Part shown: one piece after another, positions 41,126-49,472 of the stretch
Numbering within the stretch: the first letter of the stretch is position 1
Layout: every line of letters starts with the position of its first letter
NCBI RefSeq assembly: GCF_002214465.1
Contig: NZ_CP015101.1
Location: forward strand, 1,557,013 to 1,621,012
Reading direction: 5' to 3'
DNA length: 64,000 nt
DNA from: Thermococcus barossii
GTDB lineage: Archaea; Methanobacteriota_B; Thermococci; Thermococcales; Thermococcaceae
Program-made: the position numbers and the translations under genes
The notes under the pieces: generated by a model
Told to the model about the DNA's origin: nothing
Database searches by the model: none
Seen by the model: the letters and a program-made list of their open reading frames with translations, nothing else

Positions 41126-42417
41126 ACGGAAGGCTTGAGTACTGGGTTAAGATACCCATCGGGCCCATTCACCCCGCACTGGAGGAGCCCGAGAAGTTCA
41201 TAATCACGCTGGACGGAGAGAGGATAATCAACGTTGACGTCAAGCTGGGCTACAACCTCAGGGGCCTCGAATGGATAGCCATGAGAAGGAACTACATCCA
41301 GATACTCTACCTCGCCGAGAGGATATGCGGGATATGCTCCTTCTCCCACAATCACACCTATTCCAGGGCCGTCGAGGAGATGGCCGGTATAGAGGTCCCC
41401 GAGAGGGCCGAGTACATCCGTGTGATAGTGGGCGAGCTGGAGAGGATACACTCCCACCTGCTCAACCTTGGAGTCGTTGGACACGCAATAGGCTACGATA
41501 CGATTCTACACCTCAGCTGGCTCGCGAGAGAGCGCGTAATGGACATCTTGGAGGCGATTGGGGGCAACAGGGTCAACTACTCCATCAACACCATAGGAGG
41601 AGTCAGGAGAGACCTTGAAGAGAAGCACGTCAGGGCCATACTCGACATGATAGAGTACTACCGCAACGAGGTCATGCCAAAGATAGAGGAGATATTCCTC
41701 TACGACCCCACGGTAGAGGCCCGTCTGAGGGACGCTGGGGTCATACCCAAGAGGATAGCCATTGAGTACAGCGCTCAGGGGCCGACCGCGAGGGGAAGCG
41801 GTGTGAAGAAGGACGTCCGCTACAACGAAAAGCTGAGTGTCTATCCAGACCTCGGTGTGAAGCCGATAACCCCCAAGGAGTTCACAGGCGTTGTCAAGGG
41901 CGACGTCTTCGACAGGATGGTGGTCAGGGTTGGCGAGCTCTGGCAGAGCATGGAGCTCATAGAGAGGGCCATAGACCAGATGCCGGAGGGCAAGATAAAG
42001 GCCGTCCCAAAGGACAACGCACTCCTCTTCCAGCTCAAGAAGGCTGAAGGGGAGGGGATAGGCAGGTACGAGGCCCCGCGCGGTGAACTCATCCACTACG
42101 TCATGGCCCAGAAGGGCAAGGACGTCCCGGCGAAGTGGAAGATGCGCGAGCCGACCTTCCCGAACCTGTTCGCGATAGCCAGGGCACTGGTGGGCGAGCA
42201 GGTGGCGGACGTTCCGGTCGCGATAGCCTCAATAGACCCCTGCCTGAGCTGTACGGACAGGGTCGCAGTGGTGGATGCTAACACAGGAAGGAAGAAGGTT
42301 CTCACCGAGAGGGACCTCCTCAGACTCTCGATAGAGAAAACCAGGGAACTGAACCCGAACGTCAGGGCCAAGCCGGAAGTTGTTGGGGTAGGCTGCCCGA
42401 GGGGTGGTGTCCTATGA
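41122..42417 (+). CDS. mbhL: Mbh subunit L, [NiFe] hydrogenase large subunit
   Basis: 431 residues. Both NiFe ligand pairs are present: C69/C72 in ERICGICSFSH and C374/C377 in IDPCLSCTDR. This is a group 4 enzyme that reduces protons to H2 with electrons from ferredoxin. There is no long C-terminal extension after the CxxC to suggest the standard group 1 cleavage motif; the end is GCPRGGVL. Sequence is very close to what I know of P. furiosus MbhL. Confidence 0.97.
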   Translation: MNGRLEYWVKIPIGPIHPALEEPEKFIITLDGERIINVDVKLGYNLRGLEWIAMRRNYIQILYLAERICGICSFSHNHTYSRAVEEMAGIEVPERAEYIRVIVGELERIHSHLLNLGVVGHAIGYDTILHLSWLARERVMDILEAIGGNRVNYSINTIGGVRRDLEEKHVRAILDMIEYYRNEVMPKIEEIFLYDPTVEARLRDAGVIPKRIAIEYSAQGPTARGSGVKKDVRYNEKLSVYPDLGVKPITPKEFTGVVKGDVFDRMVVRVGELWQSMELIERAIDQMPEGKIKAVPKDNALLFQLKKAEGEGIGRYEAPRGELIHYVMAQKGKDVPAKWKMREPTFPNLFAIARALVGEQVADVPVAIASIDPCLSCTDRVAVVDANTGRKKVLTERDLLRLSIEKTRELNPNVRAKPEVVGVGCPRGGVL

Positions 42418-43403
42418 ACGTCCTATACGCTACTCTCGGATTCCTGGGAATTTACGCTTACGTATCCTTCGCCTCACTGCTCTGGGGGGGAATAGACAGG
42501 AAGCTCGTTGCAAGGATGCAGCGCAGAATGGGCCCGCCGCTGTTCCAGCCCTTCTACGACTTCCTCAAGCTCGTCAGCAAGGAGTCCATAATCCCAAGGG
42601 ACGCCAACAGGTTCTTCGAACTGGCCCCCGTGCTGGCGCTAGCGACTTCCATCACCCTTCTGGCGTATACCCCCCTGGGCTTCGAGCCGCTCTTTGGAAC
42701 CAAGGGTGACGTGATACTATTCATCTACCTGCTGACCCTCATAGGCTTCCTCAGGGTACTCGGTGCGGTCAGCTCGGGCTCTCCCTACGCCCAGATAGGC
42801 GCCCAGAGGGAGATGATAATCCTCGTCTCCAGGGAGGGGCCGATGATGCTGGCCCTCTTCACGATACTCTGGCGCCTCACTGAGCTCGGCGTTACAAAGC
42901 CTTTCAGCATGGGCACCTTCTACGAGCACAACGTCTGGGAACTCGGAACGCCGCTGAGCCTCATAGGGACACTCATACTGCTCTTCGTCTTCATGGTCTG
43001 GCTGGCCAGTGAGATTGAGGTCGGCTACTTCGACATACCGGAGGCCGAGACCGAGCTCGCCGAGGGAACGATGGCGGAATACAGCGGAAGGCATTTAGCC
43101 CTCTTCGAGCTGGCCAACGCGATAAAGGCCTTCGTGAGCGCGAGCCTCGTCGTGGCGATATTCTTCCCGTGGGGCATTTCAAGCTACCTCGGACTGAGCG
43201 GGGCCACGGCGGTAGTCGTAGACCTGCTCTTCCACACCCTCAAGGTCTTTGCCGTGCTCTTCGTCAGCATGAGCGTCTTCAGGGCCGTGACTGGACGGCT
43301 CAGGATAAACCAGGCTGTGAGTCTTTTCTGGACCAGGATGCTTCCGGCGGCGATAGTGGGAGCACTGCTACTGGCTATAGACACGCTGGGGGTGATGGCA
43401 TGA
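42414..43403 (+). CDS. mbhM: Mbh subunit M (NuoH-like)
   Basis: 329 residues, eight helices. RRMGPPLFQPFYDFLKL and EIEVGYFDIPEAETELAEGT with YSGRHLALFELAN are the NuoH marks. It forms the membrane base that joins the hydrogenase to the antiporter part and contains the glutamates of the redox-coupled path. Confidence 0.95.
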   Translation: MNVLYATLGFLGIYAYVSFASLLWGGIDRKLVARMQRRMGPPLFQPFYDFLKLVSKESIIPRDANRFFELAPVLALATSITLLAYTPLGFEPLFGTKGDVILFIYLLTLIGFLRVLGAVSSGSPYAQIGAQREMIILVSREGPMMLALFTILWRLTELGVTKPFSMGTFYEHNVWELGTPLSLIGTLILLFVFMVWLASEIEVGYFDIPEAETELAEGTMAEYSGRHLALFELANAIKAFVSASLVVAIFFPWGISSYLGLSGATAVVVDLLFHTLKVFAVLFVSMSVFRAVTGRLRINQAVSLFWTRMLPAAIVGALLLAIDTLGVMA

Positions 43404-43825
43404 AGGTTCCACCGACGCTCTCCACGGTCCTCAGCAACCTGTTCAAGAAGCCAGCAACCAACCCGTTTCCAGCCAGCGAGCCGGTTCCGGTTCCGGAGGG
43501 CTTCAGGGGCAAGCTCATCTACTACCCGGACAAATGTGTCGGCTGCAGGCTCTGCGTTATGGTATGCCCTGCTGGGGTCATAGAGTACGTCCCTGAGGTC
43601 AGGAAGGTCACCTTCTGGCTCGGAAGGTGCGTCTTCTGCCAGCAGTGCGTGGACGTCTGCCCGGTCAAGGCCCTGGAGATGAGCGACGAGTTCCTGCTGG
43701 CGACGGACGACAAGTACGACGACAACCTGCGCTGGTTCAAGGAGGATGAGATAGAGGAGCTCAAAAAGAAACTGGAGGAGCAGAAGAGGGCCAAGGGGGC
43801 ATCAAAGGAAGGAAGTTCCAAGTAG
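43400..43825 (+). CDS. mbhN: Mbh subunit N, ferredoxin-like (NuoI-like)
   Basis: 141 residues with two [4Fe-4S] motifs: C46/C49/C52/C56 (KCVGCRLCVMVCP) and C77/C80/C83/C87 (RCVFCQQCVDVCP). It accepts electrons from reduced ferredoxin. Last gene of cluster 1. A T-rich run follows at 43835-43852 and may end transcription. Confidence 0.95.
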   Translation: MKVPPTLSTVLSNLFKKPATNPFPASEPVPVPEGFRGKLIYYPDKCVGCRLCVMVCPAGVIEYVPEVRKVTFWLGRCVFCQQCVDVCPVKALEMSDEFLLATDDKYDDNLRWFKEDEIEELKKKLEEQKRAKGASKEGSSK

Positions 43826-43861
43826 TCCAAATTGCTTTTTGTATTTTCTCCCGTCTTTCCG

Positions 43862-43879
43862 ATGTTCTTTTCTGAACAT
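43862..43879. promoter_or_regulatory. 18-bp palindrome ATGTTC-N6-GAACAT (copy 1)
   Basis: ATGTTCTTTTCTGAACAT lies in the 248-nt gap between the two hydrogenase clusters, about 195 nt before the cluster 2 start. The same arms and spacing occur at 57749-57766 upstream of the aminotransferase. A further half-site GAACAT-like sequence (AGAACATA) follows at 43890. Likely operator of an unidentified dimeric regulator, or 3' end structure of cluster 1. Confidence 0.45.
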
Positions 43880-43960
43880 TAGTATCCAAGAACATACTAC
43901 GAAGAGCCGTTTTTTGTACTTATGTAAAGCATTGTGCCGTTTCTGTTTGTCAAATTTCAG

Positions 43961-43977
43961 GTTGTTAACCATTTGTT
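43961..43977 (+). promoter_or_regulatory. SurR operator upstream of hydrogenase cluster 2
   Basis: GTTGTTAACCATTTGTT matches the extended SurR motif GTTn3AACn5GTT exactly. It sits about 10 nt before TATA-like ATTTATAA (43988-43995), closer than in cluster 1, where the gap is about 40 nt. CTCAATTGA occurs 64-65 nt before the first ATG in both clusters, near the predicted transcription starts. Confidence 0.85.
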
Positions 43978-44073
43978 TTAGAAATCCATTTATAACGATT
44001 TAGCCAATGCTCAATTGAGATTTCGGGAAAATACGCCCGATAAGGGTTTAAAACCTAAAGTTGAGGTGGGAAA

Positions 44074-44577
44074 ATGGGGTTTGCCGCAACGTTCCTGTGG
44101 TCCCTTATCGTGTATCTGCTCCTCACCGCGGGCTCAGGGGACATCATCGCCTGGAGTCCAGGGGAGCTGGTTGCAGGGATTGTAATAGCGGCCATCATAG
44201 GCTACGCCACGAAGGACATAATGGACGAAAAGCTGGGCTACTTCTTCAACCCGAAGAGGTGGCTGCTGTTCATAATATACGCCATAGGGCCGTTCTTCTT
44301 TGCCATGGCCAAGGCGAACCTTGACGTCGCTTACCGAGTCATAACCGGCAAGATAAGACCAGGGATAGTCAAGATATCCCCCGACCTAACGAGGGACGAG
44401 AGCAGAACCATTCTGGCCAACTCAATAACCCTCACACCGGGAACCTTCACCCTGGAGATAGACGAAGAGGGCAACTTCTACGTCCACTGGATAAACGTGC
44501 CGCCCGGAAAGGAGAAGCCCACACCGGAGGAGCTGTGCGGGTACCTTCCAAAATGGGCAAGGAGGATTGCGGAATGA
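44074..44577 (+). CDS. Hydrogenase cluster 2, MbhA-like (MnhE)
   Basis: 167 residues. KANLDVAYRVITGKIRPGIV and ILANSITLTPGTFTLEI mirror mbhA of cluster 1 closely, while the rest has diverged. First gene of the second 14-gene cluster, same strand, 248 nt after cluster 1. Confidence 0.92.
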   Translation: MGFAATFLWSLIVYLLLTAGSGDIIAWSPGELVAGIVIAAIIGYATKDIMDEKLGYFFNPKRWLLFIIYAIGPFFFAMAKANLDVAYRVITGKIRPGIVKISPDLTRDESRTILANSITLTPGTFTLEIDEEGNFYVHWINVPPGKEKPTPEELCGYLPKWARRIAE

Positions 44578-44873
44578 CGATAGATGGGATGTTCATGTGG
44601 GCCCTGATACTGCTGCTGTTTTCGGCGACTCTGACGCTGATAAGGCTCCTTGCCGGACCAACGATACCGGACAGGGCCGTAGCCCTGGATTCCATGACCA
44701 CCACCACGGCGGGAGCAATGGTTGTCTACGGCGTCATAACCAGACAGGCGGTTTTCATAGACGTCGCACTTGTCTACGCGGTTCTCAGCTACATCGCGAC
44801 CCTCTACATAGCCCGCTACCTGGTCAAGAAGAGGGTTGGCATCGCCTGTGAGTGCGAGGGGGAGGGACCATGA
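44574..44873 (+). CDS. Cluster 2, MbhB-like (MnhF)
   Basis: 99 residues, three helices, with RLLAGPTIPDRAVALDSMTT as in MnhF. The ATG at 44574 overlaps the previous stop (ATGA). The C-terminus is longer than in MbhB and ends in an acidic tail with CECEGEGP. Confidence 0.9.
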   Translation: MTIDGMFMWALILLLFSATLTLIRLLAGPTIPDRAVALDSMTTTTAGAMVVYGVITRQAVFIDVALVYAVLSYIATLYIARYLVKKRVGIACECEGEGP

Positions 44874-45223
44874 TAGGGTGGCTCATCGGAATATTCCTGG
44901 CGATAGGCGTCATCTTCAACCTGCTGGCCAGCGTGGGAATCCTTCGCTTCCCAGACGTCTACACGAGAATACACGCGGCAACCAAGTGCACAACCTTTGG
45001 GACGATATTCATAGTGCTGGCCACTGTTACCTACGCGATATACAGCTACTTCTGGATCGAGAGGGACCCCTCATGGATAACCATAGGAATCCACTCGGCG
45101 CTGGTTGTGATATTCCTGGTGCTGACCAACCCCGTTGGAGCTCACGCCCTTGGAAGGGCCGCCAGGAAATCGGGAATACTGCCCTACGGGGCGGTTATAG
45201 ACGAGCTGGAGGGTCGCCTATGA
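44870..45223 (+). CDS. Cluster 2, MbhC-like (MnhG)
   Basis: 117 residues. RFPDVYTRIHAATKCTTFG and LTNPVGAHALGRAARKSG mark MnhG. The ATG at 44870 overlaps the previous stop; an in-frame start at 44852 is within the preceding gene. Confidence 0.9.
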   Translation: MIGWLIGIFLAIGVIFNLLASVGILRFPDVYTRIHAATKCTTFGTIFIVLATVTYAIYSYFWIERDPSWITIGIHSALVVIFLVLTNPVGAHALGRAARKSGILPYGAVIDELEGRL

Positions 45224-45483
45224 ACTTCGAGGAGCTATTCTGGGCGCTTCAGGTCATGGCGGGGCTTGGACTCCTGATAGCGGCAATAGTGGCGGTGAGG
45301 TTCAAGAACCTGGTCTCAGCGGTTATCGCGATGGCAGTGTTCAGCCTGATACTGTCGCTGGAGTTCTACATACTGCAGGCACCCGACGTCGCGATAGCGG
45401 AGGCGGGAGTTGGGGCGTGCCTCACGACGGCGATGTACCTGCTGGCCATCAAGAAGACCACCGACGAGGAGGTGATAGAATGA
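45220..45483 (+). CDS. Cluster 2, MbhD-like
   Basis: 87 residues, three helices; LEFYILQAPDVAIAEAGVGA matches MbhD of cluster 1 nearly word for word. The reading frame extends upstream to 44836, but only the ATG at 45220 fits the operon pattern of 4-nt overlaps. Confidence 0.9.
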   Translation: MNFEELFWALQVMAGLGLLIAAIVAVRFKNLVSAVIAMAVFSLILSLEFYILQAPDVAIAEAGVGACLTTAMYLLAIKKTTDEEVIE

Positions 45484-45752
45484 GAAAGGCCCTCGGTCTC
45501 TTCGCGTTCATAGGCTTCACGCTGTTCCTCCTCGTGGCTGTGGCGAGCCTCAGGCCCTTCGGCGAGCCGGTTCACACGGAGATGGACTCGTACTTCATAG
45601 AACACGCGCAGGCGGAGGCCTCCTCCAACAACGTCGTCACCAGCATAGTCTTCGACTACAGGGGTTTCGATACCCTCGGAGAGGCCACGGTACTGTTCAC
45701 CGCGGTGGCTGGCGTGCTTATGGCCCTCAGAAGGAGGGAGGTGAAGGCATGA
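45480..45752 (+). CDS. Cluster 2, MbhE-like
   Basis: 90 residues. NNVVTSIVFDYRGFDTLGEA aligns with NIVTDIVFDYRGYDTLGEA of MbhE. Shorter than MbhE in the loop after the first helix. ATG at 45480 overlaps the previous stop. Confidence 0.9.
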   Translation: MRKALGLFAFIGFTLFLLVAVASLRPFGEPVHTEMDSYFIEHAQAEASSNNVVTSIVFDYRGFDTLGEATVLFTAVAGVLMALRRREVKA

Positions 45753-46216
45753 CCACGGTAATAATTAAGACGACAACAAGGTACCTGACGGCGCTCATAC
45801 TGACGTTTGGAGCCTACATAATCCTCCACGGGCATCTCACGCCCGGAGGCGGCTTCCAGGGAGGGGCCGTCTTTGCCAGCGGCCTGGCGCTTCTCATAGT
45901 CGCGTGCGAGGACAGGGTGATCAAAGAGAGGTTCAAGAAGGTACCCCTGAGCGCCTTCGAGAGCATCGGAGCCCTCGGCTTTCTTGGGGTGGCAGCCCTC
46001 GGCTTCATGGGATACACGTTCTTCAAAAACGTCATAGCCAACAGCGGGTTCCCGCTCTTCGGAGAGCCGACGCCGCTCGGAATAAACCCAGGCTACCTTA
46101 ACACCGGCGGAACGCTGCCCTACATGAACATATTCGTCGGAACGAAGGTTCTGGCCGGATTAACCAGCATAATCCTGGTGTTCTACCTCCTCCTGGGGGT
46201 GAGGAAGGATGAATAA
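45749..46216 (+). CDS. Cluster 2, MbhF-like (MnhB)
   Basis: 155 residues, four helices; ILHGHLTPGGGFQGGAVFAS is the MnhB signature. A loop with FGEPTPLGINPGYLNTGGTL before the last helix is longer than in MbhF of cluster 1. Confidence 0.9.
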   Translation: MTTVIIKTTTRYLTALILTFGAYIILHGHLTPGGGFQGGAVFASGLALLIVACEDRVIKERFKKVPLSAFESIGALGFLGVAALGFMGYTFFKNVIANSGFPLFGEPTPLGINPGYLNTGGTLPYMNIFVGTKVLAGLTSIILVFYLLLGVRKDE

Positions 46217-46574
46217 CGTGATTCTGGTCAACCTCCCGTTCATAGTCGTGGCGCTCCTGCTGGCGGTGGGGTTCTACACGATAGGATTCAAGAGGAACCT
46301 CATCAAGGTCGTCATAGGCATTGAAATCCTTGAGGGAGCCGTCAACCTGTTCTTAATCGCTCTAGGCTACGTTAAAGGCGCCTACGCCCCGATATACACG
46401 ATGGCACCGAAGGAGGCCGTCAACAACATGGTTCTGCCGACGCCCCAGGCGCTTACCCTGACGAGCATCGTCATAGGCGTTGCAGTTTCGGCGCTCATGC
46501 TCGCCTTCGCCGTCAACATCTACGAGCACTACGGAACCCTTGACGTTACAAAGGTCAGGAGGCTGAAAGGATGA
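46209..46574 (+). CDS. Cluster 2, MbhG-like (MnhC/NuoK)
   Basis: 121 residues, three helices. FKRNLIKVVIGIEILEGAVN and PTPQALTLTSIVIGVAVSAL fit MnhC, with a Glu pair (EILEGA) in helix 2, as in canonical NuoK, where MbhG has NIIDAG. Overlaps the previous gene by 8 nt. Confidence 0.9.
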   Translation: MNNVILVNLPFIVVALLLAVGFYTIGFKRNLIKVVIGIEILEGAVNLFLIALGYVKGAYAPIYTMAPKEAVNNMVLPTPQALTLTSIVIGVAVSALMLAFAVNIYEHYGTLDVTKVRRLKG

Positions 46575-48124
46575 TTGAGCACCTACCCGCTCTCATGATA
46601 GCCGTGCCCCTCTTCGGGGCGTTCGTGGCTCCCCTGCTGAAGAAGAAGGGCAGTGCCCCGGCAGTCTGGGCGATGATAATCACCGGCGTGACGCTGGGCA
46701 TGGCACTCCTCCTGGTCAGGCAGGTGCTCATCCAGGGGATGATGGTGTACGTCTTCGGAGCCGACAACCCGCACCTCGTCCTGCCCTCAGGGTACAGGGT
46801 CCCGATAAGGATAATATTCGAGGTCGACGCGATAGGGGCCTTCATGGCGCTCTCGGCAGCGCTCATGAGCTTCATCGGAGCGATGTATTCATACAGCCAC
46901 GTGAGGAACGAAACCGGCCTTGAGAAGTACTACGCGCTGCTCCTCCTCCTTGAGGTTGGAATCCTCGGTATGGTACTCACCGGAGACCTGTTCAACCTCT
47001 TCGTGTTCCTGGAGATAGCCGGAATAGCCGGCTCGGCACTGGTGGGCTTCAGGAACTACCGCGGCGAGGCAAGCGAGGCAGGAATCAAGTACCTCATAGT
47101 CAGCGCGGTGGCATCGCTGATGGTACTCTTCTCAATAGGCCTACTCTACGGCGAGTACGGGAACCTCAACATAGCCTACCTGAGCACCCAGATAGGGTTC
47201 AACACAGTTGACATAATCGCCCTGGGAATACTCTTCACGTCCTTCGCGATGAAGTGCGGCTCGGTGCCAACCCACCACTGGGTTCCTGATGCATACACCG
47301 AGGTCCCGTCAGGAATCAACCCCACCCTCCTCGTGGCGACCTACGCGAGCCTCTACGCCCTCTTCAGGGTGAGTTTCAGCCTCTTTGGCAAGGTCAGCTC
47401 GGGAATGAGCAGCGTCGGCTGGATAATGTGCGTCCTCGGAGTGCTCACAATGTTCATAGGCGTCACGATGGCCCTCGTCCAGAAGGACGTCAAGAGGCTG
47501 ATGAGCTACCACGCTATTTCCCAGACCGGCTACATGCTCCTCGGCGTCGGCGTTGGCCTGGCGGTTCTCAACGACCCGGCAAAGCTCGCAGCCTTCGGAA
47601 GGGACGCGATGGCGGGAGGAATATTCCACATCATCAACCACATCATCTACAAGAGCCTCCTCCTGATGACGGCAGGAGCGCTGTTCTACGTCACCGGGAC
47701 GAGGAACCTCAACGAGATGGGCGGTCTCGCCAGAAAGATGCCCTACACGACGGTGGCATTCATAGTCGGCGCCGCGGCAATATCCGGAATCCCGCCCTTC
47801 AACGGCTTCGCGAGCAAGTTCCTCATCTACGAAACATCGTACCAGCTGAGCCCGATATTCGCGATATTCGCAATGGTCACCAGTGTACTGACACTGGCTT
47901 CCTTCGTCAAGGTCTTTGCCTCAGCCTTCCTCGGACCGCCGGTGAAGAAGTACGAGAATGTGAAGGAGGTTCCAAGGAGCATGGTTGTGGCAATGCTAAT
48001 CTTAGCGGCACTGTGCCTGCTGTTCGGTCTGTTCCCGAACGTTGTGCTGGACAAGCTCGTCTATCCGGCCGTTGACGCGCTGCTGAAGCTGAGCAACTAC
48101 CAGACGTGGGGTGGTATACTATGA
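46571..48124 (+). CDS. Cluster 2, MbhH-like antiporter subunit with altered TM8
   Basis: 517 residues, about 14 helices, NuoN/MnhD family. TM5 Glu (FLEIAGIAGSALV), TM7 Lys (FAMKCGSVPTHHWV) and TM12 Lys (NGFASKFLIYE) are kept. But the TM8 stretch that reads LVIKIGGTYAL in MbhH reads LLVATYASLYAL here, and by manual alignment K258 becomes T257. The preceding loop is also changed (DAHPAAP to DAYTEVP). The ion path may therefore differ from that of classical Mbh. Confidence 0.92.
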   Translation: MIEHLPALMIAVPLFGAFVAPLLKKKGSAPAVWAMIITGVTLGMALLLVRQVLIQGMMVYVFGADNPHLVLPSGYRVPIRIIFEVDAIGAFMALSAALMSFIGAMYSYSHVRNETGLEKYYALLLLLEVGILGMVLTGDLFNLFVFLEIAGIAGSALVGFRNYRGEASEAGIKYLIVSAVASLMVLFSIGLLYGEYGNLNIAYLSTQIGFNTVDIIALGILFTSFAMKCGSVPTHHWVPDAYTEVPSGINPTLLVATYASLYALFRVSFSLFGKVSSGMSSVGWIMCVLGVLTMFIGVTMALVQKDVKRLMSYHAISQTGYMLLGVGVGLAVLNDPAKLAAFGRDAMAGGIFHIINHIIYKSLLLMTAGALFYVTGTRNLNEMGGLARKMPYTTVAFIVGAAAISGIPPFNGFASKFLIYETSYQLSPIFAIFAMVTSVLTLASFVKVFASAFLGPPVKKYENVKEVPRSMVVAMLILAALCLLFGLFPNVVLDKLVYPAVDALLKLSNYQTWGGIL

Positions 48125-48474
48125 GCTGGCTTGAGAGCCTTACGCTGAACTCCCCATCGGGATTCTGGAACCCGATAATCTGGCTGGCGTTCCTCATCGT
48201 CTTCGCGGTCATAGGCTACATCATCTACTCGCGCGGAAACAGGAGCTACAAGCCGAACACAGACCAGGTAAAGCCCTACCTGAGCGGCAACGAGGTCGAG
48301 GACGTGGAGGAAATCCGCGTAAGGGCAGGAGACATTTACTGGGGCTTCATAGAGGCGCTGAAGGGCTACTACAACGTGCTCATGAGAATGCACACGGGGG
48401 ACATCAGGGACTACATCCTCTGGTATCTGGGACTCGGCGCCATAATCCTGTTCATCCTCGTGGGGGGTGTGTGA
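48121..48474 (+). CDS. Cluster 2, MbhI-like
   Basis: 117 residues. A membrane helix (about 20-40), a soluble loop with PYLSGNEVEDVEEIRVRAGD, and a C-terminal helix, as in MbhI. ATG at 48121 overlaps the previous stop. Confidence 0.85.
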   Translation: MSWLESLTLNSPSGFWNPIIWLAFLIVFAVIGYIIYSRGNRSYKPNTDQVKPYLSGNEVEDVEEIRVRAGDIYWGFIEALKGYYNVLMRMHTGDIRDYILWYLGLGAIILFILVGGV

Positions 48475-48921
48475 ATGGGGAAGCTGACCAACTTTAAACG
48501 CTCCCTCTGGGTTTTCCATGCCTCCGGAGGGAGCTGTAACGCCTGCGATATCGAGATTATAGCCGCGCTGACGCCTCGCTACGACGTGGAGCGCTTTGGA
48601 ATCAAACTCGTCGGAAGCCCGAGGCACGCGGATGTTCTCCTCGTGACGGGGGCGATTCCAAGGGACTTCGCCGATAAGCTGAGGCGCATATACGAGCAGA
48701 TGCCCGAGCCGAAGGCTGTCGTTGTGGTAGGCAACTGCGGAACCACAGGGGGAGTGTTCTACGACTCCTACAACATAGCCGGCCCGATAGACGAGATAAT
48801 CCCGGTGGACGTCTACGTTCCCGGCTGCCCCCCGAGGCCCGAGGCGATAATAGACGGCGTTGTGAAGGCCTGGCTCAAACTGGAGAAGCTGGAAAAGGAG
48901 CTGGAGGGGAAGAAAGAATGA
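48475..48921 (+). CDS. Cluster 2, [NiFe] hydrogenase small subunit (MbhJ-like)
   Basis: 148 residues, without the 20-residue N-terminal extension of MbhJ. All four proximal-cluster cysteines are kept: C21/C24 (GGSCNACDIE), C88 (VGNCGTTGG) and C118 (PGCPPRPEA). It starts 1 nt after the preceding stop. Confidence 0.93.
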   Translation: MGKLTNFKRSLWVFHASGGSCNACDIEIIAALTPRYDVERFGIKLVGSPRHADVLLVTGAIPRDFADKLRRIYEQMPEPKAVVVVGNCGTTGGVFYDSYNIAGPIDEIIPVDVYVPGCPPRPEAIIDGVVKAWLKLEKLEKELEGKKE

Positions 48922-49472
48922 GGGAATCAATGAGCGCGGAAGAGGTCCTCAAGAGGCTCCAGGATGCACTCGGTGAGGCCCTCCTGTCTCACGAGGTAAG
49001 GGAGTACACGATGGGCGTCAGGAGGAAGAGGACTTATCAGGAGCTATGGATAGAGATAGACCCGAAGGCCTTCAGAAGAGCCGTCGAGGTCATGTTCGAA
49101 CTCGACTACCCGCACCTGCACTTCATAACCGGAGAGGACGATGGAGGCGACTCCCTGAGGATGGTTTACTCCTTCGGCCTGTTCTGGGCCGTCCCCTGGG
49201 GAGAGCTCAGCATCACCATGCGCTTCAACCTTCCGAAGGATAACCTCGTCCTGCCCACGATAACCGACCTGATGCCCGGGGCGGAGACCAACGAGAGGGA
49301 AATCAGGGAGATGCTCGGCGTTGAGTTCGAGGGCCTGAAGAACAAGAGGCATCTCTTCCTCCCCGACGACTGGCCGGAGGGCAAGTACCCCTGGAGGAAG
49401 GACGAGTACGGTGTGGAGGACATGGTGAAGCACACCCACAAGAGCGTGAACGAGATAAGGAGGGGTGAGTGA
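48918..49472 (+). CDS. Cluster 2, MbhK-like (NuoC)
   Basis: 184 residues. GAETNEREIREMLGVEFEGL and KRHLFLPDDWPEGKYPWRKD are NuoC marks, like MbhK. ATG at 48918 overlaps the small-subunit stop; a second ATG lies at 48930. Confidence 0.9.
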   Translation: MRESMSAEEVLKRLQDALGEALLSHEVREYTMGVRRKRTYQELWIEIDPKAFRRAVEVMFELDYPHLHFITGEDDGGDSLRMVYSFGLFWAVPWGELSITMRFNLPKDNLVLPTITDLMPGAETNEREIREMLGVEFEGLKNKRHLFLPDDWPEGKYPWRKDEYGVEDMVKHTHKSVNEIRRGE

